From positions 538,397 through 602,396 of the forward strand of contig NZ_JADEYR010000001.1 in NCBI RefSeq assembly GCF_015209585.1: a stretch of DNA of 64,000 bases, read 5' to 3'. Below the pieces are notes generated by a model. That model did no database searches. It had not been told where the DNA came from and saw only the letters and a list, made by a program, of their open reading frames with translations. The position numbers were made by a program, and so were the translations under genes. Source of the stretch: Brachybacterium epidermidis (lineage in GTDB: Bacteria > Actinomycetota > Actinomycetes > Actinomycetales > Dermabacteraceae). This document shows, in pieces, positions 53,045 to 61,049 of the stretch. Positions within the stretch are counted from its first letter, which is position 1. Each line of letters begins with the position of its first letter.

Positions 53045-53117
53045 GCCCCGTTCGTCTAGCGGCCCAGGACGTCGCCCTCTCACGGCGGTAACACCGGTTC
53101 AAATCCGGTACGGGGTA
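53045..53117 (+). tRNA. tRNA-Glu (CTC anticodon), copy 2
   Basis: Identical to copy 1 except for one C-to-T change at the base of the anticodon stem, which turns a C:G pair into a U:G wobble. The anticodon CTC and discriminator A are unchanged. The stem is still a valid fold, so it may be functional. Confidence 0.95.
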
Positions 53118-53130
53118 CGAGCAGGACGCA

Positions 53131-53158
53131 GGAGCCGGCACCTTCGGGTGCCGGCTCC
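53131..53158 (+). terminator. Terminator of the tRNA cluster
   Basis: GGAGCCGGCACC, TTCG tetraloop, GGTGCCGGCTCC: a perfect 12-bp stem, 13 bases after the second tRNA-Glu and followed by TTCTGC. Confidence 0.85.
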
Positions 53159-53194
53159 TTCTGCATTCGGCCTGCGGTCGGCGCGGCGGAGCCC

Positions 53195-53200
53195 TAGACT
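53195..53200 (+). promoter_or_regulatory. -10 hexamer TAGACT of a leaderless promoter (universal stress gene)
   Basis: TAGACT, 7 bases, then the ATG at 53208. An out-of-frame ATG lies at 53204, so spacing favours 53208. Confidence 0.6.
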
Positions 53201-53207
53201 GCCATGT

Positions 53208-54026
53208 ATGACCTCCGTCACAGTTCCGCGCATCACCGTGGGCGTCTCGGACACCCCGGAAGCGGATCGTGCCGTGCGATGGGCCGCCCATCACGCGCAC
53301 GTGGTCGGTGGTCAGCTGCACCTGGTCCATGCCTTCGTATGGACCGAGCTCGACGTCAACACCGATCCGATCCCGGGCCTGACGGGGTCGGGGATCCGGG
53401 CCGCAGCGGACGGCCTGATCGAGGATGCGGTGGCGATCGCCCGCCAGGTCCATCCCGACCTGGAGATCACCTCGCAGGTCATCGACGGCAACCCGGTGCC
53501 GGTGCTGCTGCACGTCAGCTCCCGCTCGGACGTGATGGTGGTGGGCGGTCGAGGCCTGGGGCGCCTGCTCACGCTGATCGTCGGCTCCAAGAGCCTGGCG
53601 CTGGCGGCGAAGGCGTGCTGCCCCGTGGTGGTGGTGCGCGGCGATCTCGCGGTCGACGGCCCGATCGGACTGATCCACCACCCCCGGGGGCAGGAGGCCG
53701 TGCAGCGAGCCGTGGAGCTCGCGCGGGGCTACGGCCGCCCCATCCAACTGGTGGTTCGGGCCGATGCCGATGAGCAGCGCGCCCAGCAGATCCTCGGCGA
53801 GGTGCGCGAGGCGGTCGCCTCCGCTGATCCCCACATCGAGGTGCTGGGGGTGACGATCCCCACCACCCATGCGCCGCGCGAGCTGGTGCACGCCAGTGAG
53901 GGCGCGGCGTTGATGGTGGTCCCCGGGGAGAGGGTCGAGGGGCGGCCCGAGCGGATCACCGCACCGCGGCAACTGGTCACGGTGCTGCGGTACGCGCACA
54001 CGCCTGTGTGGATCGAGCGGTCCTGA
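53208..54026 (+). CDS. Universal stress protein (two Usp domains)
   Basis: 272 residues, two Usp domains. The first (ITVGVSDTPEADRAVRWAAHHAH...VMVVGGRGLGRLLTLIVGSKSLALAAKACCPVVVVR) has the ATP-binding G-2X-G-9X-G(S/T) motif. The second (about 145-270) lacks that glycine motif and is probably non-binding. Cytosolic stress-related proteins of this form are common in actinobacteria, where many are linked to dormancy. The earlier frame start at 53148 would cross the tRNA terminator and promoter, so I use 53208. Converges on the IclR gene, two bases apart. Confidence 0.9.
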   Translation: MTSVTVPRITVGVSDTPEADRAVRWAAHHAHVVGGQLHLVHAFVWTELDVNTDPIPGLTGSGIRAAADGLIEDAVAIARQVHPDLEITSQVIDGNPVPVLLHVSSRSDVMVVGGRGLGRLLTLIVGSKSLALAAKACCPVVVVRGDLAVDGPIGLIHHPRGQEAVQRAVELARGYGRPIQLVVRADADEQRAQQILGEVREAVASADPHIEVLGVTIPTTHAPRELVHASEGAALMVVPGERVEGRPERITAPRQLVTVLRYAHTPVWIERS

Positions 54027-54028
54027 GC

Positions 54029-54763
54029 TCAGCCGCCGGCGCGGCGCAGCATCTCTGTGAGGTGGTTGGCCGAGCTCATCACGGAGGTGGCGTGCAGCCG
54101 GCCGGGCTGGCGGGTGAGTCGCTCGATGGGGCCCGAGATGCTGAGCGCGGCGATCACGCGGCCGTTGGAGCTGCGCACGGGGGCGGAGAGCGATCCCACG
54201 CCTGGTTCGCGCTCGCCGATGGACTGTGCCCAGCCGCGGCGACGCACGGCCGAGAGCTGGGTGGCGGTGAAGCGGGCGCCGAGCAGGCCGCGGTGCAGGC
54301 GGTCCGGCTCCTCCCAGGCCAGCAGGATCTGCGCCGCGGAGCCGGCCTTCATGGTGAGCGTGGCGCCCAGGGGCACCGAGTCGCGCAGGCCGATGGGGCG
54401 CTCGGCGGCCGCCACGCAGATGCGGTGATCGCCCTGGCGGCGGTAGAGCTGCGCTGATTCGCCGGTATGGTCGCGCAGGGCGGCCAGCACGGGCCCGGCG
54501 GCGGCCAGCAGTCGGTCCTCGCCGGCGGCGGCGGCCAGTTCGCCCAGGCGCGGGCCGAGCACGAAGCGGCCCTGCATGTCGCGGGTGACCAGGTGGTGGT
54601 ACTCCAGCGCCACGGCGAGACGGTGGGCGGTGGGCCGGGCCAGGCCGGTCGCCTGCACGAGCTGGGCCAGGGTGGCGGGGCCGGCCTCGAGGGCGCTGAG
54701 CACGATCGCGGCCTTGTCGAGAACGCCGACGCCGCTGCCGTTCTCGGTCGATGTGGTGTCCAT
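54029..54763 (-). CDS. IclR-family regulator, probable leuCD regulator (NdgR/LtbR-like)
   Basis: 244 residues: N-terminal winged helix (VLDKAAIVLSALEAGPATLAQLVQATGLARPTAHRLAVALEYHHLV, about residues 14-60) and a C-terminal IclR effector domain (SAQLYRRQGDHRICVAAAERPIGLRDSVPLGATLTMKAGSAAQILLAW). It is divergent from leuC, the conserved position of NdgR (streptomycetes) and LtbR (corynebacteria), which control leuCD and other amino acid genes. The ATG at 54763 is preferred over the longer frame, which would cover the leuC promoter. The best candidate target site is the palindrome just upstream. Confidence 0.9.
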   Translation of the reverse strand: MDTTSTENGSGVGVLDKAAIVLSALEAGPATLAQLVQATGLARPTAHRLAVALEYHHLVTRDMQGRFVLGPRLGELAAAAGEDRLLAAAGPVLAALRDHTGESAQLYRRQGDHRICVAAAERPIGLRDSVPLGATLTMKAGSAAQILLAWEEPDRLHRGLLGARFTATQLSAVRRRGWAQSIGEREPGVGSLSAPVRSSNGRVIAALSISGPIERLTRQPGRLHATSVMSSANHLTEMLRRAGG

Positions 54764-54777
54764 GGTCCGATACTGCC

Positions 54778-54794
54778 GTCTTATTCTATGAGAC
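54778..54794. promoter_or_regulatory. Imperfect palindrome GTCTTATTCTATGAGAC in the iclR-leuC promoter region
   Basis: The arms agree as GTCTnAT...ATnAGAC. The site lies between two divergent genes, is AT-rich, and contains TATTCT (54782-54787), a good -10 for leuC. A repressor bound here would cover the promoter, so this is the likely site of the adjacent IclR protein and may control both genes. Confidence 0.55.
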
Positions 54795-54904
54795 GCAAGT
54801 GTCGCGGAGTGGGATTCCCCGCAGGATGACGGGGTGCGCCCGACCCTCGGGTGCGTCACCAGAGCAGAAGGCGCCCGCGATCCGGGCGCGGGGAAGGATC
54901 ATCC

Positions 54905-56317
54905 ATGGCGGGAACGCTGGCGGAGAAGGTCTGGGCAGACCACGTGGTGCGCCGCGGGGAGAACGGCGAACCGGATCTGCTCTACATCGACCTCCACCTG
55001 ATCCACGAGGTCACCAGCCCCCAGGCCTTCGACGGTCTGCGGCAGGAGGGTCGTGCCCTGCGGCGCGTGGACCAGACCCTCGCCACGGAGGACCACAACA
55101 CCCCCACCGTCGACATCGACAAGCCGATCGCCGACATCACCTCCCGCACCCAGATCGAGACCCTGCGCCGCAACGCTGAGGAGTTCGGGGTGCGCATCCA
55201 CTCCCTGGGCGACAAGGACCAGGGCATCGTGCACGTGGTGGGGCCCCAGCTGGGTCTGACCATGCCCGGCATCACCGTGGTGTGCGGCGACTCCCACACC
55301 TCCACGCACGGCGCTTTCGGGGCACTGGCCTTCGGCATCGGCACCAGCGAGGTCGAGCACGTGATGGCCACCCAGACCCTGCCGCTGACCCCTTTCAAGA
55401 CCATGGCGATCAACGTCGAGGGGTCCCTCAAGCCCGGCGTCACCGCGAAGGACATCATCCTGGCGGTGATCGCGAAGATCGGCACCGGCGGCGGAGCCGG
55501 CTACGTGCTCGAGTACCGCGGCCAGGCCATCCGCGACCTCTCCATGGAGGGCCGCATGACGATCTGCAACATGTCGATCGAGGCCGGTGCCCGGGCCGGC
55601 ATGATCGCCCCTGACCAGACCACCTTCGACTACGTGCAGGGCCGTCCCCACGCCCCCGTCGGCGAGGACTGGGACGCGGCGGTGGAGCACTGGCGCACGC
55701 TGCGCAGCGATGACGACGCGGTGTTCGACGCCGAGGTCACCATCGACGCCGACCAGCTCGAGCCCTTCGTCACCTGGGGCACGAACCCCGGCCAGGGCCT
55801 GCCGCTGTCGGCCTCCGTCCCGGCGCCGGAGGACTTCGCCGAGGACAATGCCCGCGTGGCCGCCGAGCGCGCCCTGGCCTACATGGACCTGGTGCCCGGC
55901 ACCCCGCTCAAGGACATCAAGGTGGACACCGTGTTCATGGGCTCGTGCACCAATGGCCGCATCGAGGACCTGCGCGCCTTCGCCGAGACCATCCGTGGCC
56001 GCACCAAGCACCCCGACGTGCGGGTGCTGGTGGTGCCCGGCTCCGCCCGGGTGCGCCTGCAGGCGGAGCAGGAGGGCCTGGACCGCGAGTTCCTCGACTT
56101 CGGCGCTGAATGGCGCCAGGCCGGCTGCTCGATGTGCCTGGGCATGAACCCGGATCAGCTCACCCCGGGTGAGCGCGCCGCCTCCACCTCCAACCGCAAC
56201 TTCGAGGGCCGGCAGGGCAAGGGCGGCCGCACCCATCTGGTCTCCCCGGTGGTGGCTGCGGCGACCGCCGTGCGCGGCACCCTCGCCTCGCCCTCCGACC
56301 TCACGCCGGTCGCCTGA
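54905..56317 (+). CDS. leuC: 3-isopropylmalate dehydratase large subunit
   Basis: Aconitase-family [4Fe-4S] enzyme, second step of leucine synthesis; with cimA it also serves the citramalate route. 470 residues from the ATG at 54905 (AAGGA 7 bases upstream). Visible: [58 protein letters not shown] with one Fe-S cysteine, [13 protein letters not shown], and GCSMCLGMN with the other two. The leader is about 110 bases with GC hairpins. leuD follows after 37 bases. Probably regulated by the divergent IclR protein. Confidence 0.97.
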   Translation: MAGTLAEKVWADHVVRRGENGEPDLLYIDLHLIHEVTSPQAFDGLRQEGRALRRVDQTLATEDHNTPTVDIDKPIADITSRTQIETLRRNAEEFGVRIHSLGDKDQGIVHVVGPQLGLTMPGITVVCGDSHTSTHGAFGALAFGIGTSEVEHVMATQTLPLTPFKTMAINVEGSLKPGVTAKDIILAVIAKIGTGGGAGYVLEYRGQAIRDLSMEGRMTICNMSIEAGARAGMIAPDQTTFDYVQGRPHAPVGEDWDAAVEHWRTLRSDDDAVFDAEVTIDADQLEPFVTWGTNPGQGLPLSASVPAPEDFAEDNARVAAERALAYMDLVPGTPLKDIKVDTVFMGSCTNGRIEDLRAFAETIRGRTKHPDVRVLVVPGSARVRLQAEQEGLDREFLDFGAEWRQAGCSMCLGMNPDQLTPGERAASTSNRNFEGRQGKGGRTHLVSPVVAAATAVRGTLASPSDLTPVA

Positions 56318-56354
56318 GCCTCCCCTCGACCACCGCGATCCCAGGAGCACACCC

Positions 56355-56966
56355 ATGGAAGCCTTCACCACCCACACCGGCATCGGCGTCCCGCTGCGCC
56401 GCAGCAACGTCGACACCGACCAGATCATCCCGGCCGTCTACCTCAAGCGCGTCACCAAGACCGGCTTCGACGACGGGCTGTTCTCCGCCTGGCGCAATGA
56501 CCCGGACTTCGTGCTGAACCAGGACGCCTACCGCAGCGGCTCCGTGCTGGTGGCCGGTCCCGACTTCGGCACCGGCTCCTCCCGCGAGCACGCCGTGTGG
56601 GCCCTGCGCGACTACGGCTTCAAGGCCGTGCTGTCCTCCCGCTTCGCGGACATCTTCCGCGGCAACGCCGGCAAGCAGGGCCTGGTGGCTGCTCAGCTGG
56701 CCCAGGACGACATCGAGCAGCTGTGGAAGATCCTTGAGGAGGCCCCGGGCACGGAGGTCACGGTGGACCTGGTGGAGCGCCAGGTGCACGCCGCCGATGC
56801 GACCTTCCGCTTCGAGGTGGACGACTACACCCGCTGGCGCCTCATGGAGGGCCTGGACGACGTGGGCCTGACCCTGCGGCACGAGGCCGACATCGATGCC
56901 TTCGAGGCCCGACGCCCCTCGTGGCTTCCGAAGACCCTCCCGGCCCGCAACGCCGAGTCGGTCTGA
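56355..56966 (+). CDS. leuD: 3-isopropylmalate dehydratase small subunit
   Basis: 203 residues, the swivelling-domain subunit that completes the LeuC active site. Motifs: [71 protein letters not shown]. Start at the ATG at 56355 after AGGAG; the open frame back to 56169 is in leuC and is not used. Ends the leuCD operon. Confidence 0.97.
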   Translation: MEAFTTHTGIGVPLRRSNVDTDQIIPAVYLKRVTKTGFDDGLFSAWRNDPDFVLNQDAYRSGSVLVAGPDFGTGSSREHAVWALRDYGFKAVLSSRFADIFRGNAGKQGLVAAQLAQDDIEQLWKILEEAPGTEVTVDLVERQVHAADATFRFEVDDYTRWRLMEGLDDVGLTLRHEADIDAFEARRPSWLPKTLPARNAESV

Positions 56967-57062
56967 GCGCGGTACCGCAGCTGCCTGCCGCGCTCCCGGC
57001 AGGGGTCGCCGATCGCGCGGGGACTGAGACCTGCGTCGCGGCGTGCGACCAGGGAGCTCCGG

Positions 57063-57068
57063 TATGGT
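57063..57068 (+). promoter_or_regulatory. Possible -10 hexamer TATGGT for murA
   Basis: TATGGT lies 54 bases before the murA start in the 156-base gap after leuD. The leader ends in CGGAGCAAGGA. No clear -35. Confidence 0.35.
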
Positions 57069-57122
57069 GAGCCGGTCATACAAGCGGGTGCCGAGGTGCC
57101 CGTCCAGCGGAGCAAGGACACT

Positions 57123-58439
57123 ATGAGTTCGACATTCCATGTGCGCGGCGGGCGCCGGCTCGACGGTGAGATCACCGTCCGCGGCGCGAAGAACCTCGTC
57201 TCCAAGGCGATGGTGGCCGCACTGCTCGGGGAGCAGCCCAGTGTGCTGCGCTCCGTGCCGGACATCCGGGACGTCCAGATCGTGGGCGAGCTGCTGAAGG
57301 TGCACGGCGTCAAGGTCGAGCGGGACGTCGCCTCCGGCGTGATCCGCATGGATCCCTCGGCCGTGGAGAAGGCCCACGTGGCCGATATCGACGCCCATGC
57401 CGGCTCCTCGCGGATCCCGATCCTGTTCTGCGGCCCGCTGCTGCACCGCCTCGGCGAGGCGATCATCCCGGACCTGGGCGGCTGCCGCATCGGGGACCGC
57501 CCCATCAACTACCACCTCGACGTGCTGCGCAGCTTCGGCGCCGTGGTGGACAAGCGCGAGATGGGCATCTACATCACCGCGCCGGACGGCCTGCGCGGCA
57601 CCAAGATCCACCTCGAGTACCCCAGTGTGGGCGCCACCGAGCAGGTGCTGCTGACGGCGGTGCGCGCCGAGGGCATCACCGAGCTCACCAACGCCGCGGT
57701 CGAGCCCGAGATCGAGGACCTCATCGCGGTGCTGCAGAAGATGGGTGCGATCATCTCCCTGCAGACCGACCGCACCATCACCATCGAGGGCGTCGACAGG
57801 CTGGGCGGCTACGACCACGTGGCGATCCCGGACCGCATCGAGGCAGGTTCCTGGGCCTGCGCGGCACTGGTCACCAAGGGCTCCGTGTTCGTGCGCGGTG
57901 CGCAGCAGAAGCCGATGGCCACGTTCCTGAACACCTTCCGGAAGATCGGCGGCGGGATCGACATCACCGAGGAGGGCATCCGGTTCTCCCCCCCCGGCCC
58001 CCCGCTGAGGGCGATCGCCGTGGAGCCCGACGTGCCCCCGGGCCTGATGACCGACTGGCAGCAGCCGCTGGTGGTGGCGCTGACCCAGGCCGACGGCATC
58101 TCCATCGTCCACGAGACGGTGTACGAGAACCGCCTGGGCTTCACCGATGCCCTCAACGACATGGGTGCCCGCATCCAGGTGTACCGCGAGTGCCTGGGCG
58201 GCTCCAGTTGCCGCTTCGGCCGCCGCAACTTCAACCACTCCGCGGTCATCTCCGGCGCCAAGGCCCTCCATGCGGCCGAGATCACCGTGCCGGACCTGCG
58301 CGGCGGCTTCTCCTACCTGATCGCCGCGCTGGGCGCCGAGGGGGTCTCCGGCATCCACGGGATCGACCTGATCGACCGCGGCTACGAGCTGTTCCGCGAG
58401 AAGCTCACCGCCCTCGGGGCCGAGTTCTGGGAGGACTGA
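57123..58439 (+). CDS. murA: UDP-N-acetylglucosamine 1-carboxyvinyltransferase
   Basis: First committed step of peptidoglycan synthesis, transferring enolpyruvate to UDP-GlcNAc. 438 residues from the ATG at 57123 with AAGGA upstream. Motifs: RGAKNLVSKAMVAALL (K23), LGGCRIGDRPINYHLD with C121 at the catalytic and fosfomycin-binding position, MTDWQQPLVVALTQADGISIVHETVYENRLGFTDAL and LRGGFSYLIAALGAEG. The loop Cys is retained, so the enzyme would be expected to be fosfomycin-sensitive, unlike the Asp variant of mycobacteria. The next gene begins 1 base after its stop. Confidence 0.95.
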   Translation: MSSTFHVRGGRRLDGEITVRGAKNLVSKAMVAALLGEQPSVLRSVPDIRDVQIVGELLKVHGVKVERDVASGVIRMDPSAVEKAHVADIDAHAGSSRIPILFCGPLLHRLGEAIIPDLGGCRIGDRPINYHLDVLRSFGAVVDKREMGIYITAPDGLRGTKIHLEYPSVGATEQVLLTAVRAEGITELTNAAVEPEIEDLIAVLQKMGAIISLQTDRTITIEGVDRLGGYDHVAIPDRIEAGSWACAALVTKGSVFVRGAQQKPMATFLNTFRKIGGGIDITEEGIRFSPPGPPLRAIAVEPDVPPGLMTDWQQPLVVALTQADGISIVHETVYENRLGFTDALNDMGARIQVYRECLGGSSCRFGRRNFNHSAVISGAKALHAAEITVPDLRGGFSYLIAALGAEGVSGIHGIDLIDRGYELFREKLTALGAEFWED

Positions 58440-58440
58440 C

Positions 58441-59061
58441 ATGCCCGGGCACGACGACGTGATCGACACCGGCACGGACGGTGCCCTGAGCGCCGGCCAC
58501 ACCTCGGCCTCCACCTCGCTGGCACTGCGGGACATCCCCGTCCCGGACTACTGCGACGTGGTGATCGTCCCCACCCGGGGCGTCGACGAGCCCGATCCGC
58601 GTGCCTGGGCGGAGGCGATCTTCTCCCACGAGAACACGCCGCTGGGCCGGCGAGGCCTGCTGGCCCTGCGCGATGAGGCCGTGCGGCTGTTCGACATGGT
58701 GCCGCCCCCGGCCAAGGAGTACGTGGCCGCCGAGGTGGTGGGCTCGGAGGCCCTGATCCGCGACGACGACGAGGACCTGCTGGTGCGCATCGGCGTGGCC
58801 CTGCTTCCCGGTGGCCGGCTGCTGCAGGTCACCACGGCCGTGAAGTACCGCAGCCTGCGGGGCCGCCTCGCATTCGGTCCCCGTCGACTGATGCACGCCG
58901 CGGCCGTGAACACCCTGGCGCGTCGCGCACCGACCACGCTGCGCCGCCGCTCCCTGGCCGGCGGGCAGGCACTGCCGGCCGCCCGCCGGAACCGGTCCGT
59001 GCGTGCCCAGGCCGTGCGCAAGGCCCTGGGCCGCGGTGCGAGCAGCACCGACCCGCGCTGA
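58441..59061 (+). CDS. DUF2867-like protein (206 aa)
   Basis: Conserved-looking protein with PVPDYCDVVIVPTRGVDEPDPRAWAEAIFSH and VAAEVVGSEALIRDDDEDLLVRIGVALLPGGRLLQVTTAVKYRSLRGRLAF. This resembles the SRPBCC-like DUF2867 family, small soluble proteins of unknown function. Residues 155-206 are a basic tail ([31 protein letters not shown]). It lies between murA and plsC, with a one-base stop-start overlap to plsC, so it is probably part of an envelope operon. The role is unknown. Confidence 0.7.
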   Translation: MPGHDDVIDTGTDGALSAGHTSASTSLALRDIPVPDYCDVVIVPTRGVDEPDPRAWAEAIFSHENTPLGRRGLLALRDEAVRLFDMVPPPAKEYVAAEVVGSEALIRDDDEDLLVRIGVALLPGGRLLQVTTAVKYRSLRGRLAFGPRRLMHAAAVNTLARRAPTTLRRRSLAGGQALPAARRNRSVRAQAVRKALGRGASSTDPR

Positions 59062-60026
59062 TGACCCCGCCGCCGCCCGCTCGCCGTGCGCGGTCCCTGC
59101 GGCAGCGCGCACATGACCTTGCCGTCAGCTGGGACCTGGGTGGCGCCCGCGCACCCGAGAGACGCTCCGGGGCCGTGATCGGCGTGCTCCAGGTGCCGCT
59201 GCGGCCGATCCTCACCCTGCTCGCCCGCCCCACCTGGATCGGCCGCGAGAACCTGCAGGTGCCCGGGCCCGCCGTGGTGTGCGGCAATCATCTGGGCCCC
59301 TTCGATGCCTTCGCCTACGGTCACCTGCTGCACGCCGCGGGGATCGCCCCCCGCTTCCTGGCCAAGGAGTCCCTGTTCCGCATCCCCGTTGTGGGGGGCC
59401 TGATCCGCGCCACCGGGCAGATCCCGGTGCTGCGCGGCACGGCCCGTTCCGGAGGCGCCCTCGCCGCAGCCCGCGCCGCCCTGGGGCGGGGCGAGATGCT
59501 GATGGTGTTCCCCGAGGGCACCTACAGCCGGGACCCGCAGGGATGGCCCATGCGGGCCCGACTGGGCGCCGCCCGGCTCGCCCTGGACACCGGGGCGCCG
59601 CTGATCCCCGTGGCGTGCTGGGGCTCCCCCCAGCTGTGGCCCGTCGGCTCCGCGCTGCCGCGGCCGCGCCCGGGCCGTAGCCTCACCCTGCAGGTCGGCG
59701 CACCGATCCGCGCCGAGCGCGCCGAGGGGGAGAGCACCCACGACGCGGCGGTGCGGGTGACCGGTCACGTGATGGACGTGATCACCGCGATGCTCGCCGA
59801 TCTGCGGCAGGAGCAGCCGCCCGCGCAGCGGCACGACCCCCGGCTGGACCCCCATCGGCCTGAGGAGGGCAGCCCCGCCTCCCGGGCGGTGCGTCGCCGC
59901 ATCGAGCGCCGCGGCATCGGCCGCCGTGACGTTGGCCGCCGTGATGCGGGGCGGCGTGACGTCGGCCGCCGTCGCAGCCCCCTGTTGCGGCGGTCCACCT
60001 TCTCGACTCCGCCCGAGGAGCGATGA
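59061..60026 (+). CDS. 1-acyl-glycerol-3-phosphate acyltransferase (PlsC family) with repetitive Arg-rich tail
   Basis: 321 residues. Motif I is NHLGPFD (the HX4D catalytic pair), motif III is VFPEGTYSRD, and the substrate pocket residues lie in PRFLAKESLFRIPVVGGLIRATGQIPVLRG. It would make phosphatidic acid at the inner membrane face; its neighbour GpsA supplies glycerol-3-phosphate. The last 50 residues are an Arg-rich repeat (RRIERRGIGRRDVGRRDAGRRD) encoded by 15-base tandem copies. It overlaps gpsA by 4 bases (ATGA). Confidence 0.9.
   Translation: MTPPPPARRARSLRQRAHDLAVSWDLGGARAPERRSGAVIGVLQVPLRPILTLLARPTWIGRENLQVPGPAVVCGNHLGPFDAFAYGHLLHAAGIAPRFLAKESLFRIPVVGGLIRATGQIPVLRGTARSGGALAAARAALGRGEMLMVFPEGTYSRDPQGWPMRARLGAARLALDTGAPLIPVACWGSPQLWPVGSALPRPRPGRSLTLQVGAPIRAERAEGESTHDAAVRVTGHVMDVITAMLADLRQEQPPAQRHDPRLDPHRPEEGSPASRAVRRRIERRGIGRRDVGRRDAGRRDVGRRRSPLLRRSTFSTPPEER
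59919..59975 (+). repeat. 15-bp tandem repeat encoding GRRDV units at the PlsC C-terminus
   Basis: Three full units and one partial unit of GGCCGCCGTGACGTT-like sequence, with a few substitutions, encode GRRDV/GRRDA/GRRDV. Such in-frame minisatellites vary in copy number by slippage and could make strain-to-strain length differences in a basic tail. Confidence 0.75.
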
Positions 60027-61036
60027 TGGCCCGACTGGCCGTGCTGGGTGCCGGCAGCTGGGGCACCACCTTCGCGCAGGTGCTCGCCGACGCCGGGAAC
60101 GACGTGGTGCTGTGGGCCCGCCGTGAGGACGTGGCCCGCGAGATCAGCGAGCACCGCACCAACCGCGCGTACCTGGGGGAGCGGGAGCTGCCTGCCGCCG
60201 TCACCGGGACCGCTCGCATCGAGGAGGCAGTCGAGGGGGCCGAGGGACTGGTGGTCGCGGTGCCTGCCCAGGCACTGCGCGCGACGCTCGGCCAGTGGCG
60301 CCGTCGGCCCGGCCTTCGGGAGGGTCTGCCCGCCGTGCCGGTCCTGTCGCTGACCAAGGGCATCGAGCGCGGCACCGACGCCCGGATCAGCGAGGTGCTG
60401 GTGGAGGCAGGGGGTGTGAGCGCGCAGCGGGTGGGAGTGCTGTCCGGACCGAACCTGTCGGCGGAGATCGCCGAGCGCCGCCCCTGCGGCAGCGTGGTCG
60501 CCGCGGCCGACGAGGAGCTGGCCGGTGTGTTCGCCCGCTGGTGCGACGCCCCGTACCTGCGGGCGTACACCTCCACCGACGTGACCGGCGTGGAGATCGC
60601 CGGTGCCGTCAAGAACGTGGTGGCGATCGCGGTGGGCGCGGCTTCCGGCCTCGGCCACGGCCACAACACCACCGCCTCCTTGATCACCCGCGGCCTGGCG
60701 GAGATCACCCGTCTGGGCGTGGCCCTCGGGGGCCGGCGGGAGACCTTCGCGGGCCTCGCCGGGATGGGTGACCTGGTGGCCACCTGCGCCTCCCCCCTCA
60801 GCCGGAACCACCGCCTGGGGCTCGCACTGGGGCGGGGTCTGGACATCGAGCAGGCCGTGGCGGAGGTGGGGCAGACAGCGGAGGGCGTGGCCACGGCCCG
60901 TGCCGTCGCCGATCTCGCCGAGCGCCTCGAGGTGGACATGCCGATCACCCGCTCCGTGGTGGCGGTGGTGGATCACGGCGCGAGCATCGAGCACGTCACC
61001 ACGGCCCTGCTGGCGCGGTCCGTGCGGCCTGAGTGA
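60023..61036 (+). CDS. gpsA: Glycerol-3-phosphate dehydrogenase [NAD(P)+]
   Basis: 337 residues. The Rossmann motif LAVLGAGSWGTTFAQVLADAG is at the very N-terminus, followed by SLTKGIERGTDARISEVL, GPNLSAEIAERRPCGSVVA and the substrate-binding VKNVVAIAVGAASGLGHGHNTTASLITRGLAEITRLG. It converts dihydroxyacetone phosphate to sn-glycerol-3-phosphate for lipid synthesis, feeding the PlsC step encoded next to it. Two ATGs (60023 and 60026) both fit; the first overlaps the plsC stop as ATGA. ddl follows 13 bases later, so plsC-gpsA-ddl form a run of envelope genes. Confidence 0.96.
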   Translation: MMARLAVLGAGSWGTTFAQVLADAGNDVVLWARREDVAREISEHRTNRAYLGERELPAAVTGTARIEEAVEGAEGLVVAVPAQALRATLGQWRRRPGLREGLPAVPVLSLTKGIERGTDARISEVLVEAGGVSAQRVGVLSGPNLSAEIAERRPCGSVVAAADEELAGVFARWCDAPYLRAYTSTDVTGVEIAGAVKNVVAIAVGAASGLGHGHNTTASLITRGLAEITRLGVALGGRRETFAGLAGMGDLVATCASPLSRNHRLGLALGRGLDIEQAVAEVGQTAEGVATARAVADLAERLEVDMPITRSVVAVVDHGASIEHVTTALLARSVRPE

Positions 61037-61037
61037 T

Positions 61038-61043
61038 TACGCT
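61038..61043 (+). promoter_or_regulatory. -10-like hexamer TACGCT before ddl
   Basis: TACGCT, 6 bases, then the ATG of ddl: the leaderless spacing again, within the tail of gpsA. The weak match makes this uncertain; the six bases GGAGCG could also act as a short Shine-Dalgarno. Confidence 0.35.
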
Positions 61044-61049
61044 GGAGCG

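Noticed and set aside
52900..53130. CRISPR-like direct repeats in the tRNA region
   Set aside because: The repeated 73-base units are two tRNA-Glu genes, with complete cloverleaves.
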